From Olsenella_K sp050953285 (GTDB lineage: Bacteria; Actinomycetota; Coriobacteriia; Coriobacteriales; Atopobiaceae): a stretch of 64,000 bases of DNA. The stretch is taken from the NCBI GenBank assembly GCA_050953285.1, contig JBMNMK010000002.1:620001-684000 (forward strand), read 5' to 3'. The notes below the pieces were generated by a model. The model was given only the letters and a program-made list of their open reading frames with translations. It had not been told where the DNA came from and did no database searches. The translations under genes and the position numbers were made by a program. Below are positions 8,794 to 18,440 of the stretch, one piece after another. Within the stretch, counting starts at the first letter, position 1, and each line of letters begins with the position of its first letter.

Positions 8794-9921
8794 GTGTACA
8801 TCCATGATTCGGCAGAGCTCGAGAAGTTCTGTGAGTATGCGTCGCAATTCAAAGTGATTGCAGTTGATACAGAGTTTTTGCGTGAGACCACCTATTATCC
8901 CAAGCTCTGCCTGGTACAGGTGGCAGCGGGGGAAAGAATTGCAGCTATCGATCCCATAGAAATCAAAGATTGTTCTGCCCTTGTGCGGCTTTTGGAGGAC
9001 AGCTCCATCACCAAGGTGCTCCACGCGTGCGGACAGGACTTAGAGGTCATCTACGTGGCACTTGGCTGCAAGATGGAGCCCGTGTTTGATACCCAGATTG
9101 CGGCTGCTTTCTTGGGAAAACGCATGCAGATGGGCTATGGCGCGCTGGTTGAGGCGTATCGCGGCATCAGGCTTCCCAAGGCAGAATCGCTTACGGACTG
9201 GTCCAAGCGCCCGCTTGACCCCGAGCAACTGCGCTACGCAGAAGACGACGTGAGGTACCTGGTTGGCATCTATGAGGAAATGATGCAGGAGCTGGTAAGA
9301 AGAAACCGCTTGTCGTGGCTCTTGCCTGAGCTTCAAGCCCACGCAGACCCCCGCGCGTTTATCAGAGATCCGCGCGAGGCATATATCCATCTCAAACGCG
9401 TCCAAGCGCTCACGCGCACCCAGCTGGCCGTTGCTCGAGAAGTCTCAGCTTGGCGAGAAGAACGTGCGGCCGCACGCAATATCCCGCGGCGCTGGTTGCT
9501 CTCAGATGAGCTGGTGATTGAGATTTGCAAGCGTGTGCCCAAGACGGTCGAGGACGTACTGAAGATCCGGGGCACCAAAGGTTTGGGTGCACAAGACGCC
9601 GCATCGCTGCTTGAGGCCGTGAGTCGGGGCAGGGAGTGTCCCAAGAGCGAGCTGCCGGAGCTGCGCCGTCATGCCCGGCCTTCTCATGAGGTGGAATCCG
9701 TGGTTGACCTGCTCTTATCGCTTCTGAGGATCGATGCAGAAAAGGCAGATGTGGCACCGCAACTCATAGCTACAAAAGATGAGCTGGTCGATTTTGCTCA
9801 AGGAAAGCCCTCGCCACTTGATAGCGGCTGGCGCTATGAAATTGCGGGTAAAGATCTTTCCGGCCTCATGAGAGGGGAGTTGGGCCTTACGGTCAAAGAT
9901 GGCAAGATTGAGATCTTGTAG
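8794..9921 (+). CDS. rnd: Ribonuclease D
   Basis: A 3' to 5' exoribonuclease that trims tRNA and other RNA ends. The DEDD exonuclease motifs are visible: VIAVDTEFLRE (Exo I, about residues 21-31), HACGQDLEVI (Exo II) and YAEDDVRYL (Exo III, DEDDy type). An HRDC domain follows (REVSAWREERAAARNIPR to about residue 280), which binds nucleic acid. I prefer GTG 8794 because GGGAGG lies at 8784-8789; an ATG at 8749 in frame would add fifteen residues with no ribosome site. The length, about 375 residues, is standard. It is divergent from the lipid kinase gene. Confidence 0.93.
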   Translation: MYIHDSAELEKFCEYASQFKVIAVDTEFLRETTYYPKLCLVQVAAGERIAAIDPIEIKDCSALVRLLEDSSITKVLHACGQDLEVIYVALGCKMEPVFDTQIAAAFLGKRMQMGYGALVEAYRGIRLPKAESLTDWSKRPLDPEQLRYAEDDVRYLVGIYEEMMQELVRRNRLSWLLPELQAHADPRAFIRDPREAYIHLKRVQALTRTQLAVAREVSAWREERAAARNIPRRWLLSDELVIEICKRVPKTVEDVLKIRGTKGLGAQDAASLLEAVSRGRECPKSELPELRRHARPSHEVESVVDLLLSLLRIDAEKADVAPQLIATKDELVDFAQGKPSPLDSGWRYEIAGKDLSGLMRGELGLTVKDGKIEIL

Positions 9922-10047
9922 CTTTGCGGATTTATGTCCTTATCACGTGGCATAGTATCAAGTTGTAAGAACATGTGTTGCATGGGTAGAAGAGTTCAAG
10001 TAAGTACGAGTGTCTTCTCTAAGACCTGTTAGAAGAAGTGGAGCAAC

Positions 10048-10728
10048 ATGCCTTTTTTCTATTATGATGCGCCCTACCTGCTGCTGGTTATTATTTCTTT
10101 GGTACTGGGAGGCGCTACGCAGGCATATATCAACGCCACCTATACCAAGTGGTCCAAGGTGCGCGGAACCATTGGTATGACCGGGGCGCAGGTAGCCCGC
10201 CGTATGCTAGATGATGGTGGCGCCCAAGACGTGGGTATCACGCGTGTGGCTGGCCATCTGACGGACTACTATGACCCCAGGGACAACATGTTGCATCTCT
10301 CAGATGAGAACTTTGAAGGTGCATCGGTGGCATCCATGGCCGTAGCGTGCCATGAGGCTGGACATGCCGTACAGACGGCACGTGGGTATGTACCAGGGAA
10401 AATCCGGACTGCTCTGGTGCCTGTGGTCAATTTTTCACAGCAGACGTGGATGATCGTGCTTCTCTTAGGCGTCATGCTTAACTTCTTAGGCTTGGTGCAG
10501 CTGGCCATCATCCTCTTTGCCTTCTCGGTTGTCTTTCAGCTGGTGACGCTGCCGGTAGAGATTGATGCATCTCGGCGCGCGGTGGCCTATCTTTCCAAAG
10601 CGGGTCTGTCTTTGGATGAGACAGGCGCCCGCAAGGTGCTGACCGCAGCGGCACTTACCTATGTGGCGGCGGCGCTGGTGTCGGTACTCCAGCTACTCTA
10701 TCTGTATGGCCGCACCGATAGAGATTAG
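10048..10728 (+). CDS. Membrane zinc metallopeptidase (YugP type)
   Basis: A 226-residue integral membrane protein. The zinc motif CHEAGHAVQ (HExxH) lies at about residue 108, between an N-terminal transmembrane helix (YLLLVIISLVLGGATQAY) and three C-terminal ones. This is the neutral zinc metallopeptidase family represented by Bacillus YugP. The family often sits in envelope or stress contexts, and its substrate is unknown. The stop at 10728 is one base before the xseA ATG, so the two are co-transcribed and may be translationally coupled. GTGGAG provides a ribosome site upstream of ATG 10048. Confidence 0.9.
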   Translation: MPFFYYDAPYLLLVIISLVLGGATQAYINATYTKWSKVRGTIGMTGAQVARRMLDDGGAQDVGITRVAGHLTDYYDPRDNMLHLSDENFEGASVASMAVACHEAGHAVQTARGYVPGKIRTALVPVVNFSQQTWMIVLLLGVMLNFLGLVQLAIILFAFSVVFQLVTLPVEIDASRRAVAYLSKAGLSLDETGARKVLTAAALTYVAAALVSVLQLLYLYGRTDRD

Positions 10729-10729
10729 C

Positions 10730-12091
10730 ATGGCAGCAGAGCGTATGACATTGAGCGTCACGGATGCGGTGACGCTGGCAAAAGATAGAGTTTCAGATAC
10801 GCCGACCTTGGTGGTAACCGGTGAAGTCTCGGGCTTTTCTGGTCCCAACGCGCGCTCAGGCCACTGCTACTTTGCCGTGAAAGACGAGGCGTCCGCAATG
10901 GATGTGATCGTCTGGAGATCAACCTATCAAAACGCGGGGTTTCAGCTCAAAGATGGCCTCAAGGTGCAGCTGTGCGGCAAGTTTGACATCTATCAGCGCA
11001 CAGGGCGGCTCTCATTTATTGCGCGCTCAATCTCTGTGGCTGGTGAAGGCCTGCTTCGCCAAAAGGTAGCAGAGCTTGCGCGCAAGCTTGAGCGAGAAGG
11101 ACTGATGGATCCGGCGCGCAAGCGTAAGATACCGCGGTTCTGCACGCGCGTGGCGGTGGTTACCTCACTTTCTGGCTCGGTCATAGATGATGTAAAGCGT
11201 ACCTTGAGCAGAAGAAATCCGCTGGTTGCTATAGATGCTGTTGGCTGTAAGGTGCAGGGTGAGGGAGCTCCCCAAACCATCATCCGGGCACTTCAAATTG
11301 CTGCGGCAGCAAAGCCTGATGCCATTTTGCTGGTGCGTGGTGGTGGCTCATTTGAAGACCTCATGACCTTTAATGATGAGGCGCTCGCTCGTGCGGTGGC
11401 ATCCTGTCCTGTTCCTGTGGTCACAGGCATTGGCCATGAGCCGGATACCTCCATCTGTGACATGGTGTCGGACAGAAGAACGTCCACGCCGACGGCAGCG
11501 GCAGAATCGGTGGCGCCCGCCATAGATGAGGTGATAGAGACTATCAACGCACGCCAAGAGCGCCTGGCAAGCACGATGGTGCACATACTTGGCAAACAAA
11601 ACCAGGAGCTTGATGTTCTTCTCGCCCGCCAAGAGCGCTCCATCATGGCTCGTCTTGAGCAGGAGAAGATCAAGCTGGCGGCGCTTAGGGACAGGCGGGT
11701 CTTTAAAGACCCCATGAGCATGGTGAGCGATAGGCAAGATCAGCTGCGTATGAGCGAGCAGCGCTTGCATGATGCCATTCCGCTTTCACTTGAGCGCACA
11801 AGAAAGCAGCTTGATGGCAGCGCTGAGAGGCTGTACGCGGCAGGACCGAGGATTTGTCGCCCGCATGAGGCACTGGTAGCCCGCCTTGCTGCTTCTCTTG
11901 ACGCGCTGAGCCCCTTAAAGGTGCTGAGCCGTGGATACGCCATTGCGCGTGATGAGCATGGTGCGGTCATTCAAGATGCGCAGCGAGTGCAGGTGGGATC
12001 AGATATTGAGGTGCTTTTGGGCGCAGGATCTCTTAAAGCAGAGGTGAAAGAGGTTGTTGGGGCTAATGCCCAGCAGGTGGATGAGGCATAA
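10730..12091 (+). CDS. xseA: Exodeoxyribonuclease VII large subunit
   Basis: Forms exonuclease VII with XseB and degrades single-stranded DNA into short oligonucleotides. It is 453 residues. The N-terminal OB fold (TLVVTGEVSGFSG, GHCYFAVKDE) comes first, then the catalytic domain with VAVVTSLSGSVIDD and LLVRGGGSFEDLMTFND, GIGHEPDTSICD and RTSTPTAAAE. A long helical region follows, then a conserved C-terminus (SPLKVLSRGYAIARD). ATG 10730 is next to the preceding stop; ATG 10745 is an alternative. xseB lies 56 bases downstream, as expected. Confidence 0.95.
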   Translation: MAAERMTLSVTDAVTLAKDRVSDTPTLVVTGEVSGFSGPNARSGHCYFAVKDEASAMDVIVWRSTYQNAGFQLKDGLKVQLCGKFDIYQRTGRLSFIARSISVAGEGLLRQKVAELARKLEREGLMDPARKRKIPRFCTRVAVVTSLSGSVIDDVKRTLSRRNPLVAIDAVGCKVQGEGAPQTIIRALQIAAAAKPDAILLVRGGGSFEDLMTFNDEALARAVASCPVPVVTGIGHEPDTSICDMVSDRRTSTPTAAAESVAPAIDEVIETINARQERLASTMVHILGKQNQELDVLLARQERSIMARLEQEKIKLAALRDRRVFKDPMSMVSDRQDQLRMSEQRLHDAIPLSLERTRKQLDGSAERLYAAGPRICRPHEALVARLAASLDALSPLKVLSRGYAIARDEHGAVIQDAQRVQVGSDIEVLLGAGSLKAEVKEVVGANAQQVDEA

Positions 12092-12147
12092 ACGCAGATG
12101 AACGGCTTAGGCCGAGCGCATATGGCACGACTTGAGAGGAGACGCTT

Positions 12148-12408
12148 GTGGAAGAGCAAAAGAAGATAGAGGAAATGAGTTTCAAAGAGGCATCGCTTGA
12201 GCTTGAGCAGATTGTGCGCTCGCTGGAGTCTGGTGATTTGGAGCTTGAGGACGCTCTTGAGCGCTATGGGCGTGGTGTTGAGCTTCTCAAGAGCTTACGC
12301 GGACGTTTGAATGATGCCGAGCAGAAGGTTCGCGTGCTATTGGATGCCAGCTCAGATGAGGCGTTGCCTGATACGACAGACGCACCGTCGACGGCATTTT
12401 TGGAGTAG
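12148..12408 (+). CDS. xseB: Exodeoxyribonuclease VII small subunit
   Basis: An 86-residue helical protein with SFKEASLELEQIVRSLESG and LEDALERYGRGVELL, the defining pattern of the exonuclease VII small subunit, which coats the long helical arm of XseA. It starts at GTG 12148, preceded by GAGAGGAG. It is the last gene of the peptidase-xseA-xseB transcript, and a good terminator lies at 12420-12451. The acidic C-terminal tail is variable in the family. Confidence 0.94.
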   Translation: MEEQKKIEEMSFKEASLELEQIVRSLESGDLELEDALERYGRGVELLKSLRGRLNDAEQKVRVLLDASSDEALPDTTDAPSTAFLE

Positions 12409-12419
12409 GGCGTGGAGGG

Positions 12420-12451
12420 AGCAGCTGCTGTGTGCTGGCAGCTGCTTTTTT
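12420..12451 (+). terminator. Rho-independent terminator after xseB
   Basis: The 9-bp stem AGCAGCTGC (12420-12428) pairs with GCAGCTGCT (12438-12446), followed by a run of T. It separates xseB from the HIT gene. Confidence 0.88.
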
Positions 12452-12469
12452 ATATGAGAGAGGATAGAG

Positions 12470-12823
12470 ATGTCTGATTGTATCTTCTGCAAGATTGCAA
12501 ACCACGAGATTGAGTCCGACTACGTGTATGAGGATGATCTGGTATGCGCCTTTAAGGATGTGAATCCAGAGGCGCCCGTCCATGTGTTGGTGGTGCCAAA
12601 AGGCCACTATGTAAACCTGTCAGACGATCTTCCTGCAGATGTGGAGGCGGCACTGCTCCATGCGGTGAGAGAGGTTGCGCGCATAACCGGCATAGATAAG
12701 ACGGGGTATCGTGTGATTTCTAATGCAGGGAGTGACGCCAATCAGGTGGTCCAGCATCTGCATTTGCATGTCTTGGGTGGAGAGTTTTTGGGCGAAGGCC
12801 TCTTGCCGCCGCGTGAAAAATAA
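12470..12823 (+). CDS. HIT family nucleotide-binding protein (HinT-like)
   Basis: A histidine triad hydrolase of purine nucleoside phosphoramidates. It is 117 residues. Two N-terminal cysteines (CIFCKI), the middle PVHVLVVPKGHY and the triad HLHLHVLGG near residue 99 are all present. The family is cytosolic and nearly universal; substrates include AMP conjugates such as lysyl-AMP. ATG 12470 is preceded by GAGAGGA. Its own promoter probably lies close to or inside the preceding terminator region. Confidence 0.93.
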   Translation: MSDCIFCKIANHEIESDYVYEDDLVCAFKDVNPEAPVHVLVVPKGHYVNLSDDLPADVEAALLHAVREVARITGIDKTGYRVISNAGSDANQVVQHLHLHVLGGEFLGEGLLPPREK

Positions 12824-12941
12824 ATGTAGCACGTGATGATTAAATACCGTTTGGCGATGTTTTTTGCTCATCCGTAGTTATTTTGTAAACTAAGAATGTT
12901 GTAGGTCGTTCGTCTGTAAACAAAAAGTAGGAGAGGACCAC

Positions 12942-14120
12942 ATGAACGTACTGGTAATCAATGCCGGCAGCTCTTCTTTGAAGTATCAGCTGCTCAATAC
13001 GGAGACGCGTGAGGTATTTACCAAAGGTAACTGCGAGCGCATTGGCATAGACGGCTCTTTCATTGGCTATTCTGTGCATGGCGAGAAGAAAAAGCTCGAG
13101 GTTGAGTTGCCTGATCACAGAACTGCTATCAAGCATGTCTTTGAGCTTCTTGAGGATGCTGGCTTTGACCAGAGCAAGATTGAGGGCATTGGCCACCGTG
13201 TCGTTCAGGGTGGTTGGTACTTCCCTGAGTCCAAGGTCGTTACGGATGAGACCTTGGGCTGGGTCCGTGAGGTTGCTCCTTTGGCGCCGCTTCACAACTA
13301 TGCTGAGGCAGACGTTATTGAGATCTGCCGCGACATGTTCCCCTCCATTGGCAACGTGATTGTTGCTGACACCTCCTTCCACTACAACATCCCTGAGAAG
13401 GCACATCGCTATGCCCTCCCGCGTGACGTTGTGGACAAGCTGCACATTCGCAAGTATGGTGCTCATGGTACGTCTCACCGCTACATCTGGAAGACCACCA
13501 AGGAGCTGCTTGGTGACGATGTCCACAAGCTCGTGAGCTGCCACTTGGGCTCTGGTGCTTCTCTGTCTGCAATCCAGGACGGCAAGGACATGGAGACCAC
13601 CATGGGCCTAACCCCGCTTGATGGCCTCATCATGGGTACGCGCTGCGGCACCATTGACCCAGCTACCGTATGCTATCTGGTGCGCGAGGGTGGCTACACC
13701 ATCGACGAGGTTGACACCATGATGAACAAGCAGTCCGGCATGCTTGCTATCTCTGGTGTTTCTTCTGACTCCCGTGATATTGAGGAGCGCGCAGAGGCGG
13801 GAGATGCCAACTGCAAGATGGCTCTGGAGATGTTCTTCTATCGTACGAGCCAGCTCATTGCAGAGATGGCTCAGTCCATGCATGGCTTCGACACCATGGC
13901 ATTCTCCGCAGGTATTGGTGAGAACTCCGCAACCTTCCGTGCAGCTATCTGCAAGGAGCTTGAGTGGTTTGGTGTGAAGATCGACGACGAGAAGAACGCC
14001 GTTCGCTCTGATGATCCGCGTGTTATCTCTACGCCGGATTCCAAGATCAAGGTGCTCGTTGTTCCTACCAACGAGGAGCTTATGATCGCTCTGGACGTTG
14101 AGGCACTGCTCGGCAAGTAA
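12942..14120 (+). CDS. ackA: Acetate kinase
   Basis: Transfers phosphate from acetyl phosphate to ADP, the last ATP-yielding step of acetate fermentation. It is 392 residues. The N-terminal phosphate loop (VLVINAGSSSLKYQLL), the mid-protein HRVVQGG, SCHLGSGASLSAI and the C-terminal FSAGIGENSATFR are classic ASKHA features. It starts at ATG 12942 with GGAGAGG upstream. Its partner pta is 22 kb away on the opposite strand, an unlinked arrangement. A terminator follows at 14178-14206. Codon use favours a limited set, consistent with high expression. Confidence 0.97.
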   Translation: MNVLVINAGSSSLKYQLLNTETREVFTKGNCERIGIDGSFIGYSVHGEKKKLEVELPDHRTAIKHVFELLEDAGFDQSKIEGIGHRVVQGGWYFPESKVVTDETLGWVREVAPLAPLHNYAEADVIEICRDMFPSIGNVIVADTSFHYNIPEKAHRYALPRDVVDKLHIRKYGAHGTSHRYIWKTTKELLGDDVHKLVSCHLGSGASLSAIQDGKDMETTMGLTPLDGLIMGTRCGTIDPATVCYLVREGGYTIDEVDTMMNKQSGMLAISGVSSDSRDIEERAEAGDANCKMALEMFFYRTSQLIAEMAQSMHGFDTMAFSAGIGENSATFRAAICKELEWFGVKIDDEKNAVRSDDPRVISTPDSKIKVLVVPTNEELMIALDVEALLGK

Positions 14121-14177
14121 GGCAGGCATGGCACGTAAGCTGAAGACATCTGCCTTCAGGCAATAGGTACGATATGG

Positions 14178-14206
14178 CGGCGGTGGCGCAAGCTACCGCC
14201 GTTTTC
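14178..14206 (+). terminator. Rho-independent terminator of ackA
   Basis: A 10-bp stem (14178-14187 with 14192-14201), one mismatch, GCAA loop and four T after it. It lies about 60 bases downstream of the ackA stop. Confidence 0.85.
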
Positions 14207-14454
14207 ATATGGAGCGCACCGCCATACGCTGCCATATGCTGCGGAGTCGCTGGCCACAGGTTCTTCTCGCCTGCATGCGTGTTTGCCAATAGTGCGACAC
14301 GGTGCAAAGAGTATGTAAAGGCTAACTTTAGCCCGCTCAGTTGATGCTAAAACAGTACCATTTGTGTAAACCTTAGATAACTTCCCGCGTGACTGCACAA
14401 GAAGAGCGGGGAGGGTATATAGAGTCTAAGTTCATTGACGAGAAAGGATCTTGT

Positions 14455-15744
14455 ATGTCACAGATTACAAACGTGTATGGTCGTGAAGTGCTGGATTCTC
14501 GCGGCAATCCAACCGTTGAGGTTGAGGTTACGCTGGATGAGGTCATCCGCGCGCGTGCGCTGGTACCATCCGGAGCATCGACGGGTGATTTTGAGGCTGT
14601 CGAGCTGAGGGATAACGATAAGAGCCGCTACATGGGCAAAGGCGTCTTGAAGGCTGTGGATCATGTCAACAATGAGCTCAAGGATCTTGTTGTGGGCATG
14701 GAGGCAGAGGATCAGCGCGCGCTTGATATGGCTATGATCAAGTCAGATGGCACCAAGAACAAGGGCAACTTTGGCGCCAATGCCATCTTGGGTGTGTCTT
14801 TGGCCACGGCTCGCGCGGCGGCTGCTGCTGCAGACCTGCCTCTGTTTGAGTACCTGGGCGGTGTGAATGGCCACACCCTGCCAACGCCTATGATGAACAT
14901 TATGAACGGTGGCGTTCACGCAACCAATAACGTGGACTTCCAGGAGTTTATGATCATGCCGGTGGGTGCGCCTAATTTCCGCGAGGCGCTTCGGTGGTGC
15001 GCCGAGGTTTACCACACACTGAAGGGCGTTCTGGCAGATTCTGGCCACTCCACGGGCGTTGGTGATGAGGGCGGTTTTGCGCCGGATCTCAAGACCAACA
15101 AAGAGCCGCTTGAGTACATGAGCAAGGCTGTTGAGAAGGCTGGCTATGAGCTGGGTAAAGACTTCCGCTTTGCCATGGATCCTGCCACCTCTGAGTGCTA
15201 CGACAAAGAGTCTGGCCTCTATGTTCTGAAGGGTGAGGGTCGCTCACTTACCAGCTCTCAGCTCATTGACTACTGGGAGGAGCTGGCGCAGGAGTTCCCC
15301 ATCATCTCTCTTGAGGACGGCTTGGATCAGGAAGACTGGGACGGCTGGAAAGAGCTCACCGAGCGTCTGGGCAACAAGATCCAGCTGGTGGGTGACGACC
15401 TCTTTGTCACCAACACCGAGCGCCTCTCCCGTGGTATTGAGGCGGGCGCGGCCAACGCAATCCTTATCAAGGTCAACCAGATTGGTACGCTGACCGAGAC
15501 CTTGGATGCCATTGAGATGGCCAAGCGCGCAGGTTACACGGCTGTTGTGTCTCACCGCTCCGGCGAGACCGAGGATTCTACCATTGCAGATCTGGCGGTA
15601 GCTACCAACGCTGGCCAGATCAAGACCGGCGCACCGTGCCGTACCGACCGCATTGCCAAGTACAACCAGCTGTTGAGGATCGAGGACATGCTGGGTGGCT
15701 CTGCAAACTACGCAGGCATGAGCGCGTTCTATAACATCCGCTAG
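14455..15744 (+). CDS. eno: Enolase
   Basis: Converts 2-phosphoglycerate to phosphoenolpyruvate in glycolysis. It is 429 residues. The N-terminal VYGREVLDSRGNPTVEVEV and SGASTG loop, the metal ligands in FAMDPATSE and SLEDGLDQEDW, QLVGDDLFVTN, the catalytic ILIKVNQIGT and VSHRSGETED are all intact. ATG 14455 is preferred, with AGAAAGGA upstream; the frame is open further upstream without a better start. About 330 bases separate it from ackA. They hold the ackA terminator and probably the eno promoter. Confidence 0.97.
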   Translation: MSQITNVYGREVLDSRGNPTVEVEVTLDEVIRARALVPSGASTGDFEAVELRDNDKSRYMGKGVLKAVDHVNNELKDLVVGMEAEDQRALDMAMIKSDGTKNKGNFGANAILGVSLATARAAAAAADLPLFEYLGGVNGHTLPTPMMNIMNGGVHATNNVDFQEFMIMPVGAPNFREALRWCAEVYHTLKGVLADSGHSTGVGDEGGFAPDLKTNKEPLEYMSKAVEKAGYELGKDFRFAMDPATSECYDKESGLYVLKGEGRSLTSSQLIDYWEELAQEFPIISLEDGLDQEDWDGWKELTERLGNKIQLVGDDLFVTNTERLSRGIEAGAANAILIKVNQIGTLTETLDAIEMAKRAGYTAVVSHRSGETEDSTIADLAVATNAGQIKTGAPCRTDRIAKYNQLLRIEDMLGGSANYAGMSAFYNIR

Positions 15745-15754
15745 TCGCGTCTGT

Positions 15755-15808
15755 CGGGTGTTCGCCGGGTGTACGCGGGACGTTCGCTAGTTGGGTGTTC
15801 GCGGGGCG
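15755..15808. repeat. Short imperfect direct repeats after eno
   Basis: GGGTGTTCGC occurs at about 15758 and 15795, with a related GGGTGTACGC between them. The cluster starts ten bases after the eno stop. Function unknown; other genes in this window also have small repeats just after their stops. Confidence 0.6.
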
Positions 15809-15834
15809 ATAAGAACATGAGCTCGTAGTAAAGA

Positions 15835-15865
15835 AAGGGACTTGGGAGCACATCCCAAGTCCCTT
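15835..15865. terminator. Bidirectional terminator between eno and the GNAT gene
   Basis: A perfect 13-bp stem, AAGGGACTTGGGA (15835-15847) with TCCCAAGTCCCTT (15853-15865), and a GCACA loop. Flanking A and T stretches are short. It serves the convergent eno and acetyltransferase genes. Confidence 0.8.
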
Positions 15866-15924
15866 CTGATAAACGCACGCTGCTGTGTGGCTGCGGTGGT
15901 GTCGTTGGTGTCGTTGGTGGCGCG

Positions 15925-16434
15925 CTAGGCGGCCTGACCTTTGGTGGTACCTTCCACGTATTGGAAGCTCACGCGCGGGGCGCCGTCTTTGGTGTAGATG
16001 ATACCGCAGCGCACAAAGCCGCATTTCTTGAAGACTGCCTGCATAGCGGTGTTGAGTTCATGGGTGTCTGCACGGATATTGCTCTGGTGCTCCTTAAGCC
16101 AGGTCAAGCAGTACGTGCCCACGCCTTTGCCTTGAACCCCTACGGCAATGCGGTGCAAGACCCAGTAGGGTGCATCGTTTACCCAGCTGCCGTCTTCAAT
16201 GATGGCATAGGCAGGGTCTGGGCCTGGATGGAAGGTAAAACATGCCAGCACTTGGCCATCTTCTTCACAGACGTAGAGATTGCCACGGTCAAAATCCTGT
16301 TGGGCATCCTTGATAGAGGGGTAGCCACCCGTCCACTGCTCATGGTTACCATTTGCTCTCATGAAACCACGAGCGGTCTCATAGATTGAGGCGCACAGCT
16401 CTACTTCGGACGCGTCCGCTTTGCGGATCTTCAT
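15925..16434 (-). CDS. GNAT family N-acetyltransferase
   Basis: About 169 residues with the GNAT fold. The acetyl-CoA loop is RIAVGVQGKGVGTYC (about residue 104), with an upstream beta-bulge region and C-terminal FKKCGFVRCG. It is similar to uncharacterised acetyltransferases in which Trp and Asn residues near the N-terminus (RANGNHEQWTGGYPS) shape the acceptor site. ATG 16434 is chosen because AAAGGAACG lies upstream; the longer frame enters the intergenic region. The acceptor substrate is unknown. Its 3' end carries small tandem repeats (GTCGTTGGT at about 15901 and 15910). Confidence 0.85.
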   Translation of the reverse strand: MKIRKADASEVELCASIYETARGFMRANGNHEQWTGGYPSIKDAQQDFDRGNLYVCEEDGQVLACFTFHPGPDPAYAIIEDGSWVNDAPYWVLHRIAVGVQGKGVGTYCLTWLKEHQSNIRADTHELNTAMQAVFKKCGFVRCGIIYTKDGAPRVSFQYVEGTTKGQAA

Positions 16435-16722
16435 CAGCGTTCCTTTTCTCGACGAAAGCACAATGACATAGGATGTATGAAAGCCCTGCTTTGGGCTTTG
16501 CGAGGGAATATTGTAATGCAGGATATGCAAGATTTGCTCGAGACACGAAATTTTTGGTAGGCACTTTGAGGACGGATAATCAACCGTTCACGGAGGATGA
16601 GAAACCATCTTGTAAACAAGTTCTGACAAGTAAACACACTCTGGCATACTTGCCTGCACAACATCACCGTTCGTACTGCTCCTGGATGATCGTGTTCAAC
16701 AATAAATTACGTGGGAGGTATC

Positions 16723-18324
16723 ATGCTCGATGATCGTCTAAGCAAGGTCGGCATAAAAAACAGGACCGGCGCTGTTCTCATCGATGCCTCTCCTGCAGTC
16801 TTAGTTGAAAAGGCACTGTCCAGAAGAGAGGGCATTCTTACCAGCACTGGTGCCATGGCAGTCACTACTGGCCGCTATACGGGAAGATCTCCCAAAGACC
16901 GTTTCATTGTGGATACGCCCGATGTGCATGATCTTATCGCCTGGGGAAATGTGAATATGCCCATCAGCAAGGACGTGTTTGAGGCCATCAAGGAGGAGGT
17001 CTGCACATATCTGGCTGCGCGGGATCTGTTTGTGGTTCATGCGCTGGCCGGCGCTCAGCGCAAGTATGCGCGCAAGTACTTTGTGGGTATGTGAGCTGGC
17101 AACGCAGGCGCTGTTTGTGAGAAACATGCTGGTGAGGCCTTCGGATGAGGAGCTTGAAAACTACGCGCGAACACGATTTCTCTGTTCTGGCGGCGCCACT
17201 TCTAAAGCTGGATCCGGAGGAAATATGGCATCAATTCTGAGGCCTGCGTGATGATCAACTTTGAAGAGAAGCAGATTATCGTTGCTGGTACGCAGTATTC
17301 TGGTGAGATAAAGAAGGCAATCTTCTCCACCATGAACTTCCTCATGCCTATAGAGGATAACGTGCTGCCCATGCCACTCCAGCAGCAACATGGATCCGCT
17401 GACGGGAGATACGGCCGTCTTCTTTGGCCTGTCCGGTACGGGCAAGACGACCTTATCGGCAGATCCTAACCGTGCGCTCATTGGTGACGACGAGCATGGC
17501 TGGTCTGATGAGGGCGTGTTTAACTTTGAGGGCGGCTGCTACGCCAAGGCCATCCGTATTTCTCGCGTGACGGAGCCGCAGATTTATGGAGCTGATTAGG
17601 TTTGGTGCGCTGGCAGACAAATGTGGTGGTCAACCGGGCGACGCGTGAGGCGGACTACTTTGATGATTCGCTGACGGAGAATACGCGCGTGTCGTATCCA
17701 GTGGAGTTTATTGATAACGCACAGCTTTTGGGCTACGGCGGCACGCCTAAGGTGGTCATCATGCTGACGGCAGATGCCTTTGGCGTCCTGCCGCCTATCT
17801 CTCGGTTGGGGAAAAATGCGGCCATGTATCAGTTTGTGTCGGGCTTTACCAGCAAAGTTGCCGGTACTGAGCGCGGTATTACCGAGCCCACGCCCACGTT
17901 CTCCACGCTTTTTGGAGAGCCCTTTATGCCGCTGAATCCTTTGGTATATGCGGATATGTTTGGCGAGCGCATGGAGAAGTATGGCACGCGCGTCTACCTT
18001 ATCAACACCGGTTGGACGGGAGGCCCCTACGGCACGGGCAAGCGCATCGATCTTTCCTACACGCGCGCCATGGTAACGGCAGCACTCACCGGGGCGGTGG
18101 AGAGCGTGAAGTTTGTGCACGATGAAGTCTTTAACGTGGATATTCCGCAGCATATTGAGGGCGTGCCTGACAAGGTCTTGAACCCGCGCAACACGTGGCA
18201 GGACAAGGCTGCCTATGATGAGCAAGCAAACAAGCTGGCCGCAATGTTTGAGGAGAACGCGCAGAAGAAGTACCCCGACATGTTAGATGAAGTGCGCGCG
18301 GCAGGCCCACATGCGCGTCATTAG
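16723..18324 (+). pseudogene. pckA: ATP-type phosphoenolpyruvate carboxykinase, broken by six 1-base insertions
   Basis: Converts oxaloacetate plus ATP to phosphoenolpyruvate, or the reverse in fermenters that fix CO2. Residues of the family are all there: RSPKDRF, the kinase 1a P-loop FGLSGTGKTTLS, GDDEHGW, TREADYFDDSLTENTR and LINTGWTGGPYG. The reading frame is broken by six apparent single-base insertions, at about 17085-17087, 17165-17168, 17221-17223, 17374-17375, 17591-17594 and 17619-17621. Removing them gives about 531 residues, the normal PEPCK length, with no other damage. ATG 16723 follows GGGAGG. It may be a true pseudogene, but sequence error is at least as likely; see findings. 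Confidence 0.9.
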
Positions 18325-18335
18325 CTTCGGCTAAC

Positions 18336-18371
18336 GTCGGCACCGTCGGCACCGTCGGCACCGTCGGCACC
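18336..18371. repeat. Four perfect 9-bp tandem repeats after pckA
   Basis: GTCGGCACC is repeated four times without change, starting eleven bases after the pckA stop. It would be expected to vary in copy number by slippage. Confidence 0.9.
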
Positions 18372-18407
18372 GCCGGCTGGCTCTAAGACCGGATCCTATG
18401 CAAGAAA

Positions 18408-18440
18408 GGCAGGGCTTACGCACGCTGCGTGAGCCCTGCC
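18408..18440. terminator. Terminator hairpin between pckA and pdxR
   Basis: A 15-bp stem (18408-18422 with 18426-18440) containing one G-T pair and a three-base loop. It overlaps the last codons of pdxR and serves two convergent genes. Confidence 0.75.

Noticed and set aside
18336..18371. A CRISPR-like array
   Set aside because: Units are 9 bp with no spacers; this is a simple tandem repeat. No CRISPR array was seen in the window.
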